64,000 nucleotides of DNA, taken from assembly GCA_002069785.1 (NCBI GenBank), contig MWCA01000001.1:62001-126000 (forward strand). The letters are read 5' to 3'. This DNA is from Lentisphaerae bacterium ADurb.Bin242 (GTDB taxonomy: Bacteria > Verrucomicrobiota > Lentisphaeria > Victivallales > UBA1829). Each line of letters starts with the position of its first letter. The stretch's first letter is position 1. Under the pieces are notes generated by a model that saw nothing but the letters and a program-made list of their open reading frames with translations, did no database searches and was not told the origin of the DNA. A program made the translations under genes and the position numbers. Positions 44,192-51,869 of this stretch are shown one piece after another.

Positions 44192-45253
44192 ATGAAACGG
44201 TTGGAAGAAACGGTTCGTTCCATTGGGAAACCCTCCGAAGAATGGCGCGGAAAAGCGCGAAATCATATTCTGAATCTGACCATGCCGCCGTGGGCGCTGG
44301 GGCGTCTGCTGGACCTGGCGGTCGATCTGGCCGGAATGCAGGAGACCCTCGAACTCCGGGTCGGACGCAAGAACATCGTGCTGATGGCGGGCGACCACGG
44401 GATCGTGGATGAGGGGGTCAGTCCCTGTTCCCGCGAAGTGACCACGCAGATGATTCATAACTTTGTCGGCGGAAACGCCGGAATCAACGTCCTTGCGCGG
44501 AATGCGGGCGCGAAAGTGACGGTGGTCGATCTCGGCGTGGAATCCGATCTTTCCGCGCTCGGGGATAAAATCCTCCACAGAAAGGTGCGTTCCGGTGCCC
44601 GCAATTTTGCGAAGGGACCCGCGATGACCCGCGAAGAAGCGGTGAGGTCGGTGGAAAACGGCATCGGCGTCGCCCTTGCGCTTGCGCCGGAAACGGATGT
44701 CTTCGGCACCGGCGAAATGGGGATCGGCAACACGTCCCCGAGCAGCGCGATTCTTTCCGTCCTTTCCGGCCGGCCCCTGCCGCCGCTGGTGGGCTCCGGC
44801 GCGGGATTGAGTCCGGAAAAGGTGGTCCGGAAAGTCCGGATCATCGAACAGGGGATCCGCCTGAACGCGCCCGACCGCAACGATCCACTGGATGTGCTTG
44901 CCAAAGTCGGCGGACTGGAAATCGGCGGCATCGCGGGACTGATCCTCGGCGCCGCGTCGCTGCGCCGTCCCGTGGTGGTGGACGGCTTCATCTCGACCGC
45001 CGGAGCGCTGATCGCGGCTTCGCTTGCGCCCGATTCGGCGCACTATATGATCCTGGCTCACCGGAGCGCGGAGCCGGGGCATCCCGCCATGACGGGTGTC
45101 CTTGGAAAGACGCCCCTGCTGGATCTCGGCATGCGGTTGGGCGAGGGTACCGGCGCCGCGCTTGCCATGCATCTGCTGGATGCCGCCGCGGCGGTCATGA
45201 AGGATATGGCGACCTTCCAGTCGGCGAAGGTTTCCAGGGGGGGACTGCCATGA
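44192..45253 (+). CDS. cobT: Nicotinate-nucleotide-dimethylbenzimidazole phosphoribosyltransferase
   Basis: 353 residues, normal length for CobT. LTMPPWALGRLLDLAVDLA, VLMAGDHGIVDEGVS, GEMGIGNTSPSSAI and LGMRLGEGTGAALA are present; the Glu in RLGEGTG corresponds to the catalytic base. It makes alpha-ribazole phosphate from nicotinate mononucleotide and a lower-ligand base. Starts six bases after cobU and overlaps cobS by four bases. Confidence 0.96.
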   Translation: MKRLEETVRSIGKPSEEWRGKARNHILNLTMPPWALGRLLDLAVDLAGMQETLELRVGRKNIVLMAGDHGIVDEGVSPCSREVTTQMIHNFVGGNAGINVLARNAGAKVTVVDLGVESDLSALGDKILHRKVRSGARNFAKGPAMTREEAVRSVENGIGVALALAPETDVFGTGEMGIGNTSPSSAILSVLSGRPLPPLVGSGAGLSPEKVVRKVRIIEQGIRLNAPDRNDPLDVLAKVGGLEIGGIAGLILGAASLRRPVVVDGFISTAGALIAASLAPDSAHYMILAHRSAEPGHPAMTGVLGKTPLLDLGMRLGEGTGAALAMHLLDAAAAVMKDMATFQSAKVSRGGLP

Positions 45254-46005
45254 GAGCTTTTCTGGCCGCGCTTTCCCTGCTCAGCTGCCTTCCGCTCGGA
45301 CGGTTCGCACCCACGGAAAAGGAACTTGCCCGCGCCCCGTTTTACTTCCCGCTGGCGGGGCTGCTTTTCGCGGTGCTTTTCTGGGGGATCACCCGGGGGT
45401 GCCTGGTCTTCCTGCCGCCGTTTCTGGCCGGAGCGGTCCTGACCCTTGCGCCGGAGGCGCTGACCAAGGGATTTCACCTCGACGGTCTGGCCGACACCGC
45501 CGACGGTTTCTGGAGCGGCCGCGACCGCTCCCGCAAGCTGGAAATCATGCACGACAGCCACATCGGAACCATGGGCGTTCTGGCGATCGCGTCGCTTTTC
45601 CTCCTGAAATTCGCCGCTGTGCTGTCAATCCTCTCCGCGGCGCCCCTGGCCTTGCTCTGGGCCGTGCCTCTGATGATCCTGAACGGGCGCTGCGCCATGG
45701 CCCAGCATATTTTCTTCAGCCGGTATGCGCGGAAGGAGGGGCTCGGGAAACTCATGTTCGAACACAAAACCGTTTCCGGGTTTCTGCTGGCGCTGGCCCT
45801 TCCGTTCCTCTGCGCGGCCTGCGCGGGACTCCGGCCGGGGGTTCTCCTTCTTCCCCTGCTGCTCCTCGGCTGGAGCTTTGCATGGAGCCTCATTACGAAA
45901 CGGGTCCTCGGCGGAGCCACCGGCGACACCATCGGCGCCTGCGAGGAGCTTGCCGAACTGCTTACCCTTCTGTTTTTTGTAATTTTAATCGATTTTCGCG
46001 CATAA
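45250..46005 (+). CDS. cobS: Adenosylcobinamide-GDP ribazoletransferase (cobalamin synthase)
   Basis: 251 residues, about six membrane helices. The diagnostic active-site segment GFHLDGLADTADGFWSG is followed by KLEIMHDSHIGTMGVL; GGATGDTIGACEELAEL near the C-terminus is the second conserved block. It joins adenosylcobinamide-GDP and alpha-ribazole (phosphate) at the inner membrane. Last gene of the operon. No CobC-type phosphatase is in this window. Confidence 0.95.
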   Translation: MRAFLAALSLLSCLPLGRFAPTEKELARAPFYFPLAGLLFAVLFWGITRGCLVFLPPFLAGAVLTLAPEALTKGFHLDGLADTADGFWSGRDRSRKLEIMHDSHIGTMGVLAIASLFLLKFAAVLSILSAAPLALLWAVPLMILNGRCAMAQHIFFSRYARKEGLGKLMFEHKTVSGFLLALALPFLCAACAGLRPGVLLLPLLLLGWSFAWSLITKRVLGGATGDTIGACEELAELLTLLFFVILIDFRA

Positions 46006-46011
46006 AAAAGA

Positions 46012-46040
46012 TTGAAAAAAACCTTTTACGATGCTATTTT
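46012..46040 (+). promoter_or_regulatory. Predicted sigma70-type promoter of the CE7 esterase
   Basis: TTGAAA (46012-46017), a 17-base spacer and TATTTT (46035-46040), just after cobS. This suggests that the esterase has its own promoter and is not part of the B12 operon. Confidence 0.55.
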
Positions 46041-46086
46041 AGGTTTTAAATCCGGTTAATTTTATATGAATTATGAGGGGAAAGAA

Positions 46087-47583
46087 ATGAAAAATTCCAG
46101 CTGTCGTATTTTTGCACTCTTCGGAGTGTCCGTCCTGTCCGTTCTGCTCGTTTCCTGTTCTCTTTCTGCGGAATCGAAGAAAGAGGATCCCAAGCCCGAT
46201 GTGAAAAAAGAAACCGTCCAATCGCCCGCCCCGGCGAAGAAATCGAATGCGGACGCCCCGAAAGCTCCGGCAAAGAGTACGGCGGTTGACAAACAGAAAG
46301 CTCCGGCACAGGCTCCGGCAAAGAAAGAGGAAGTCCAGCCGGTTGAAGTGAAGATAGCAATCGACAAGGCGGACGGCATCTATAAAACGGGCGACACCGT
46401 GACGTTCACGATTCAGTTCCTCAAGGACGGCAAGCTGACAGCCGGCCAGAAGATGGGATATTATCTGCATACCGACGACGGGAAGAAGCAGATGGAGCTT
46501 TATACCTCCAAGGCGGAACCTTCTCAATTCCAGACGAAACTGACTGCGCCCGGGTCCCTGCGCATTGAAGCCGCCGCGTTTTCGGAAGACGGCAAGGTCA
46601 TGAAATTGGAAAAAGGAAAGAAAAGCGTCAATGTCGCCGCCCAGGTGGGAGTGATTGCCGATCCCCTGACGATCAAGCCCGGATTTGCCGAACCGGCCGA
46701 TTTCCAGAAATTCTGGGATGACGGCAAGGCGGAACTGGCCAAAATTCCGCTCAATCCGAAGCTGGAAAAAACAGAAGTTCCGAAGACTCACCAGGACCGT
46801 TTCCAATGCTGGGACGTGAAGGTCGACAGTGTCGGCGGAACCCCTGTTTCCGGTTATCTGACGATCCCCGCCGGAGCCAAGCCGAAAAGCCTTCCCGCGA
46901 TTGTCCATTACCATGGCGCGGGCGTGAGTTCCTCCCGCAAGATTTTCAATCCGAAGGCCATCTCGTTTGATGTGAACGCCCATGGAATTGCGAACGGACA
47001 GAGTCCGGAATTTTACTCGAACCTTTCCAGGAATGAACTTTCCGGCTATTCGCACAGAAATTCCGGCAGCCGCGAACAGTTTTACTTCCGGAACATGTTC
47101 CTCCGCGTGCAGCGGGCGCTGGACTTTGTGAAGACCCTCCCGGAATGGGACGGTAAAAATCTGATTGTCTCCGGCGGAAGCCAGGGCGGCGGACAGGCGA
47201 TCGTGGCCGCCGGAATGGACCCGCAGGTGACCCTGATGTTTGCAGCGGTTCCAGCCCTCTGCGATCACGGCGGAGTCCTGGCCGGACGCGAATCCGGCTG
47301 GCCCCGGCTGATTGCACTCAAGGACGGCAAGCCGGTTGACGAGAAGATCGTGAAGGCCTCTCCCTACTTCGACTGCGCCTTCTTTGCCAAACGCATCAAG
47401 GCGGACGCCTATTTCACCGTCGGTCTTGTCGACCGCACCTGCGTTCCGACTTCCGTATACGCCGCGTTCAACAGCATCCCGGGCAAAAAACATATGTCGA
47501 CCCATCCGTTCAAAGGACACGGCGGAACTTCTTCCACGGAGTTCAATGCGGCTCTCGGGAAGGTTCTGGACGACAATCGGTAA
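46087..47583 (+). CDS. CE7-family (acetyl xylan) esterase lipoprotein
   Basis: 498 residues from ATG 46087, with GAGGGG as ribosome site. A lipoprotein signal ends LLVSC (Cys24). Residues 25-90 are a Lys/Pro/Ala-rich linker. A small beta domain follows, then the alpha/beta-hydrolase core: HYHGAG oxyanion region, GGSQGG nucleophile elbow, Asp in TVGLVDRTCVP and His in FKGHGG, the full triad of CE7 acetyl xylan/cephalosporin-C deacetylases. It would remove acetyl groups from oligosaccharides, anchored to a membrane facing the periplasm or outside. The linker and extra N-terminal domain make it longer than the usual ~320-residue CE7 enzyme. Confidence 0.92.
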   Translation: MKNSSCRIFALFGVSVLSVLLVSCSLSAESKKEDPKPDVKKETVQSPAPAKKSNADAPKAPAKSTAVDKQKAPAQAPAKKEEVQPVEVKIAIDKADGIYKTGDTVTFTIQFLKDGKLTAGQKMGYYLHTDDGKKQMELYTSKAEPSQFQTKLTAPGSLRIEAAAFSEDGKVMKLEKGKKSVNVAAQVGVIADPLTIKPGFAEPADFQKFWDDGKAELAKIPLNPKLEKTEVPKTHQDRFQCWDVKVDSVGGTPVSGYLTIPAGAKPKSLPAIVHYHGAGVSSSRKIFNPKAISFDVNAHGIANGQSPEFYSNLSRNELSGYSHRNSGSREQFYFRNMFLRVQRALDFVKTLPEWDGKNLIVSGGSQGGGQAIVAAGMDPQVTLMFAAVPALCDHGGVLAGRESGWPRLIALKDGKPVDEKIVKASPYFDCAFFAKRIKADAYFTVGLVDRTCVPTSVYAAFNSIPGKKHMSTHPFKGHGGTSSTEFNAALGKVLDDNR

Positions 47584-47703
47584 AACTTTTCGGGAATATT
47601 CCCGGAGTCTTCGGCGAAAGAACCGGGAATCCGCGGGGAAAGGGAGACGCCTTCGCAAAAGGTTTTCCTTTTCCCTGCATTTCGTTTCGTATGGGGATGT
47701 CTT

Positions 47704-49020
47704 TCAGGCTTGCGCGTCGGGACGGACCCGCGGGTCCGCCCAGGCATAGGCAAGGTCGGTCAGCAGATTGATTCCGACGAACAGCAGGGCGCTGAGGATC
47801 ACAAGCGCCTTCAGCATGGGAAGGTCGGCGTCGTTGAGTGCGTTCACTCCTTCGTAGCCCAGTCCGGGAATACCGAAAAAAGTTTCCAGCAGAAGACTGC
47901 CGGTGAACAGGAACGGCAGGACGGTCGACGCCCGGGTGATCACCGGGATCAAGGCGTTTTTGAGAAGATGTTTGAAGTAGATGCCTGCCGGAGAAACTCC
48001 TTTCGCGGCGGCCGTCCGCAGGTATTCCCGGTTCATTTCATCCAGGAAGACCGTCCGGTAGAAACGGACTCCTCCCCCGGTTCCGCTGAGAATTCCGATG
48101 GCGACGGGAAGGATCAGGCAGCGGGCGTCCCCCCAGCCCCAGACCGGGAAAAGGTTCAGGTAATATCCGAAGAACCATTGTCCGAAAATGATCAGCGCCA
48201 GATAGCTGATGCTCATTCCCGCCACGGAAAGACAGAGAATGAGCTTGTCGATCATCCGGTCCCGGAAAACGCACGCGATCATGGCAAGGACGATTCCCAG
48301 GACCAGTTCGCCGAGGAAGATCGGAACCATCAGCAGGAGGGAAGGGAACATCCCTTTCCAGAGTTTTTCCCGGATCGGCTCCCGTGTCTGGAGCGTCTTG
48401 CCGAAGTTGAAGAAGCTGACGTAGGGAAAGTTGCCGGTGAAACAGACGATCTCCCGGAAGGAGGCCGCCGCCTGGCTGTCCAGCCAGCCTTGCGTCGGAC
48501 GTTCGAAGCGGAATTCATCGATCTGTCCGCTGTGGAATGCGACGAGGTTCAGTTCGGGTGGCGGATCGGAGAATTCGAGGCGGATCTGATGTCTGCGCGG
48601 AATGTAAACGGTCCGGTTGATTTCCAGAGGAATGGCGGTTCGGACGGTCATGCGGATTTTTTCCTTTTTTTCCGCTTCGAAGTTCCGGAGAAAGCGTATG
48701 ACCGTTCCTTTCCGCACCTTCAGCCCTTCGGCCGCCGCGGTGAAATTCCCTTGAATGACGACGCCCGGGAATACGGTCCGGCCGTCCTTGAAGTGAACGG
48801 AGGAATACAGTTCCGTCTGTTTCCAGCGTCCGAAGAACAGAGGCTTGTCCGAACCGAGTTCCGCCCGCATCTCCTCGATCTCCCGCGGAGCCGGATTCTT
48901 GCCGAGGACTGTGGCGGCCGGATCGCCCGCCGCGAGGCGGAAAAGCAGGAAGGTAAGGATCAGGACCCCCGCCACGATCAGCAGGGAATAGGCAATTCTC
49001 TTCAGGGTATAGCGAAACAT
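47704..49020 (-). CDS. DppB/OppB-like ABC permease with large periplasmic insert
   Basis: 438 residues, against roughly 310-340 for typical DppB proteins. The first helix (YTLKRIAYSLLIVAGVLILTFLLFRLAAGDP) and the permease core (LLMVPIFLGELVLGIVLAM, then REYLRTAAAKGVSPAGIYFKHLLKNALIPVITR, the EAA loop) are canonical. Between them, about residues 55-210 include an extra soluble segment with charged beta-like strands. No partner permease, ATPase or binding protein is adjacent, though genes may lie elsewhere. It is convergent with the esterase and divergent from the elongasome operon. The substrate is unknown; oligopeptides or oligosaccharides are possible. Confidence 0.85.
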   Translation of the reverse strand: MFRYTLKRIAYSLLIVAGVLILTFLLFRLAAGDPAATVLGKNPAPREIEEMRAELGSDKPLFFGRWKQTELYSSVHFKDGRTVFPGVVIQGNFTAAAEGLKVRKGTVIRFLRNFEAEKKEKIRMTVRTAIPLEINRTVYIPRRHQIRLEFSDPPPELNLVAFHSGQIDEFRFERPTQGWLDSQAAASFREIVCFTGNFPYVSFFNFGKTLQTREPIREKLWKGMFPSLLLMVPIFLGELVLGIVLAMIACVFRDRMIDKLILCLSVAGMSISYLALIIFGQWFFGYYLNLFPVWGWGDARCLILPVAIGILSGTGGGVRFYRTVFLDEMNREYLRTAAAKGVSPAGIYFKHLLKNALIPVITRASTVLPFLFTGSLLLETFFGIPGLGYEGVNALNDADLPMLKALVILSALLFVGINLLTDLAYAWADPRVRPDAQA

Positions 49021-49102
49021 TTGGCTGTTTTCACGTTTTCATGTTGCAAAGATCGCATTTTGACATTAAATTTACTCCTTAATCGATGAAAGGGCAAATG
49101 GG

Positions 49103-50461
49103 ATGGATCGTTTTTTGAGAATATATTTCACTCTCCTGTTTTCCGCGGCGGCTCTTGCGCCCGTTTCCGGGGCGGTTCAGGAGACGGTCTCCGGCGGCCG
49201 TCTTTACATGCTGGATTATGAGGATGTGACCCTGTCTCCCCGCGCGAAAGTGGTGGACCTGGGAGAACGGATGAAACGGCTGGCCCGGCAGACCATTCCG
49301 GCCGCCGGGGAGAACCGGCAGGTCCATGAGGTCTATATCGAACTGGCGGACAAAAACAAACAGCCGCGTTTCGGCGTGCGCATGGACCGGAAGAACAATT
49401 TCCGGATCATCCTGCCGGACAGATATTCGGAGCTTCTTGCCGAACCCGAAGGGGTGATCCGGCTGATGTCCTGGATGGTTCTTGCCCGGATCGGGGCGTC
49501 CCCGGAACAGGAGCGGCGAATCCGCCATTCCTGGTTCATCACCGGAATGGCCCGGAAAGTGCTGGAGGAGATGAGTCCGAACAAAACCCCGTTCGCCGGA
49601 TATTTTCCGGCCGCGTATGCGCTGACCTCGCATGACGTGTATCCCTCCCTCGAATCCCTGCTGTCGACTCCGCTGGAGCCCGGCGATACCGCGCCCCGTC
49701 TGCTTTACGAGGAATACTGCGAGCTTTTTCTGCTGATGTGCGCCCGGAACGGTCTTTTCCGGTCGTCTCTGCTGGCGGATATCGTGAACGATTCCCTGCG
49801 GGACCCTTCCACCGGACCGTATGCGCTTTTCAAGAAACACGCCCTGGCGCATCTGGCCAGAAAAGAAAAGCATGTGTTCACGGAGGAGGTTCTGAAGCAG
49901 CCCGACCGCGCGCTGAACGAATGGTTTCAAAAAGAGCTGAACCGGCTCCTGAACTGGAACTTCCTGCCGGCGTCCGCCTGGAAAGTGGAGCTTGCCTACA
50001 ATGCGGCCACCCGTTTCTCCGGGTACGGCAAACCTGACGGAGAAACGGAGCCCGAGGGGGGAATCTGCGACCTGGCGCAGTCGTGGGACAATCTCCGGGA
50101 GCCGGAAAAACTTTCCGCCGCGATGGCGGAGCGTCTTGCGGGCATGGGCCGGATCGTGTCTCCGGATTTGAGCGCTCCTCTGAGAGAGGTCTGGAGTTCC
50201 CTGACCGCGCTTCCGGCGAATCATTCCCCGCCGGCGCTCCGGCGCGTTTTGGAGGCCAACGCCGCCTTTTACCGGGCTCTGGAACGGAACATCGCCCTGG
50301 AAAAGTTCCTCTCCGACACCGAAAGAGACTGCGTTTCCCCCGTCGCCCGGTATTACCTCACCTTCGGATTGATCGGCTTCTCACGGTATTCCTTTGCACA
50401 GCCGTTGAAACCTCTGATGGACTTCCTGGATGAGAAATCCCGGAATACGGGAGAGTTTTAA
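49103..50461 (+). CDS. Uncharacterised secreted protein, first gene of the mre operon
   Basis: 452 residues. Signal peptide MDRFLRIYFTLLFSAAALAPVSGA. The mature protein is mixed alpha/beta, with FGVRMDRKNNFRIILPDRYSELLA followed by a helix LMSWMVLARIGASPEQERRIRHSWFITGMARKVL (blocks of a zincin-like layout but with no HExxH), then a largely helical C-terminus. No known family recognised. Its TAA shares one base with the mreC ATG (TAATG), so it is translationally coupled to cell-shape genes and may take part in peptidoglycan elongation. A degenerate peptidase or scaffold function is only speculation. Confidence 0.82.
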   Translation: MDRFLRIYFTLLFSAAALAPVSGAVQETVSGGRLYMLDYEDVTLSPRAKVVDLGERMKRLARQTIPAAGENRQVHEVYIELADKNKQPRFGVRMDRKNNFRIILPDRYSELLAEPEGVIRLMSWMVLARIGASPEQERRIRHSWFITGMARKVLEEMSPNKTPFAGYFPAAYALTSHDVYPSLESLLSTPLEPGDTAPRLLYEEYCELFLLMCARNGLFRSSLLADIVNDSLRDPSTGPYALFKKHALAHLARKEKHVFTEEVLKQPDRALNEWFQKELNRLLNWNFLPASAWKVELAYNAATRFSGYGKPDGETEPEGGICDLAQSWDNLREPEKLSAAMAERLAGMGRIVSPDLSAPLREVWSSLTALPANHSPPALRRVLEANAAFYRALERNIALEKFLSDTERDCVSPVARYYLTFGLIGFSRYSFAQPLKPLMDFLDEKSRNTGEF

Positions 50462-51357
50462 TGGCTTCGAAGAAATCAAATCCGTATCTGGATCGGACTC
50501 GTTATTCCCCGCTTCAACTCCTTGCCTGGGGCGCCGGACTGACCCTTGTTTTTCTTGTCCTCTTCGGAATTTACAGCACGCTCCGCCGAACCGCCGCAAG
50601 GGTGTCCGCCGATTTCTACTTCCCCTTCCTGAAGGCGGCCCGCCTGTCGGAGAACGCAATCGCGGATCAGGCGCTCGTCCTTCAGGACAAGGACACGCTG
50701 GCCAAAGCGCTGCAGAAGCTGATGAAGGAAAACGCGATGCTGGCGGCGGAGCGGACCGTGGTACTGGACCTGAAAAAGGAGAACGCCCAGCTGCGTTCCC
50801 TGATCGGCCTCGAGCGGAAGGGCGTCTTCACGCCGGTCTTCGCCGAAGTGCTTTCGCGTGATCCCATGACGTGGCAGGAGCAGTTCACCATCGACAAAGG
50901 CTCCAGCCACGGGATCGAGCCGGGCAACCCGGTGGTGACTTCCACCCTGATCGGCGACGGCACGGTTCCGGCGGTGGCGGTGATCGGCAAGGTCAAATCG
51001 GTTTCCAGACATACCGCGCAAGTCTGCACGATTCTCAGCCAGGACTTCAAAATGAGCGTATCCCTGCCGGAATCCAAATCTTCCGGAATTCTGGAAGGCG
51101 CGCGGAACGCCTCGGACATGTATTCCTCCCTGAAGTTCCTGCCGCTCAACGCCGCGCCGTCCCAGGGCCAGCTGGTCTACACGAACCCGTTTTCGGGGAA
51201 CAGTCCGCCGGGGCTTCCGGTCGGGGTGATCGTTTCGCATACGGGCATTGCTCCTTCGTCGGGCAGGAACCAGGTCTATCTGGAAACGGATGTACGTCCG
51301 TTCGAGTCTCCGGCCGAGGTGCGGTTTGTGGCGGTTTACGTGAAGGAAAAGAAATGA
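50461..51357 (+). CDS. mreC: Rod-shape-determining protein MreC
   Basis: 298 residues: cytoplasmic tail, one membrane helix (LLAWGAGLTLVFLVLFGIYSTL), a coiled coil (about 65-115, LQKLMKENAMLAAERTVVLDLKKEN), then the periplasmic double beta-barrel with EVLSRDPMTWQEQFTIDKGSSHGI and VAVIGKVKSVSRHTAQVCTI. MreC links the cytoskeletal MreB to PBP2. Overlaps mreD by four bases (ATGA). No mreB is present directly upstream; the unknown secreted protein occupies that place. Confidence 0.94.
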   Translation: MASKKSNPYLDRTRYSPLQLLAWGAGLTLVFLVLFGIYSTLRRTAARVSADFYFPFLKAARLSENAIADQALVLQDKDTLAKALQKLMKENAMLAAERTVVLDLKKENAQLRSLIGLERKGVFTPVFAEVLSRDPMTWQEQFTIDKGSSHGIEPGNPVVTSTLIGDGTVPAVAVIGKVKSVSRHTAQVCTILSQDFKMSVSLPESKSSGILEGARNASDMYSSLKFLPLNAAPSQGQLVYTNPFSGNSPPGLPVGVIVSHTGIAPSSGRNQVYLETDVRPFESPAEVRFVAVYVKEKK

Positions 51358-51869
51358 TCCGGCTGGTCTACATCGTGTTTCTGACGGTCCTCTGCGTATT
51401 CGCGGAACTGGTTCTGCGGAGCTTCGGACTCCTTTTCCCCTTCGCCGCCTTCTTCGTGTTTTACGCCGCGACGGCGTTCGGCCCGCGTCCGGCGTTCGCG
51501 GCGGCCATTCTTGCCGCGTGCGGCCTCGACTTCGCCGGCGGCTGCGGCGCGTCGCATCCATGGTCGTTTCTGGCGCTGTCGGCGGTGATCGGTCTTTCCT
51601 TCTTCTGGCTGCACCAGGTGGAATCCGAATCCATCCTGCTGCATTCCGTACCGGGCGCGGCCATCCCGTTCCTGGTCTGGCTGATCTCCCTGGTCTTTCT
51701 GTCGGAACACCGCTTTTCCGCTTTTGCGGACCAGCTTCCGGGGGTGATTCTGGCCTCTTTCCTGGCGTCGATCCTGCTGCCGGTCATGATCTACGCTCTG
51801 GACACCCTGAACGAGAAGCTGGGCCTCGATTTGTACACGGATGCTAAAATCAAGCTGAAACTCCAATGA
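51354..51869 (+). CDS. mreD: Rod-shape-determining protein MreD
   Basis: 171 residues, five or six membrane helices, starting MIRLVYIVFLTVLCVFAELVLR. MreD is poorly conserved; the call rests on size, topology and position between mreC and the PBP2 gene, with ATGA overlaps on both sides (51354-51357 and 51866-51869). Inner-membrane part of the elongasome. Confidence 0.88.
   Translation: MIRLVYIVFLTVLCVFAELVLRSFGLLFPFAAFFVFYAATAFGPRPAFAAAILAACGLDFAGGCGASHPWSFLALSAVIGLSFFWLHQVESESILLHSVPGAAIPFLVWLISLVFLSEHRFSAFADQLPGVILASFLASILLPVMIYALDTLNEKLGLDLYTDAKIKLKLQ

Noticed and set aside
47591..47604. Palindrome CGGGAATATTCCCG between the esterase and the permease gene
   Set aside because: No T-run on either side within reach, so a terminator is not supported; may be chance.
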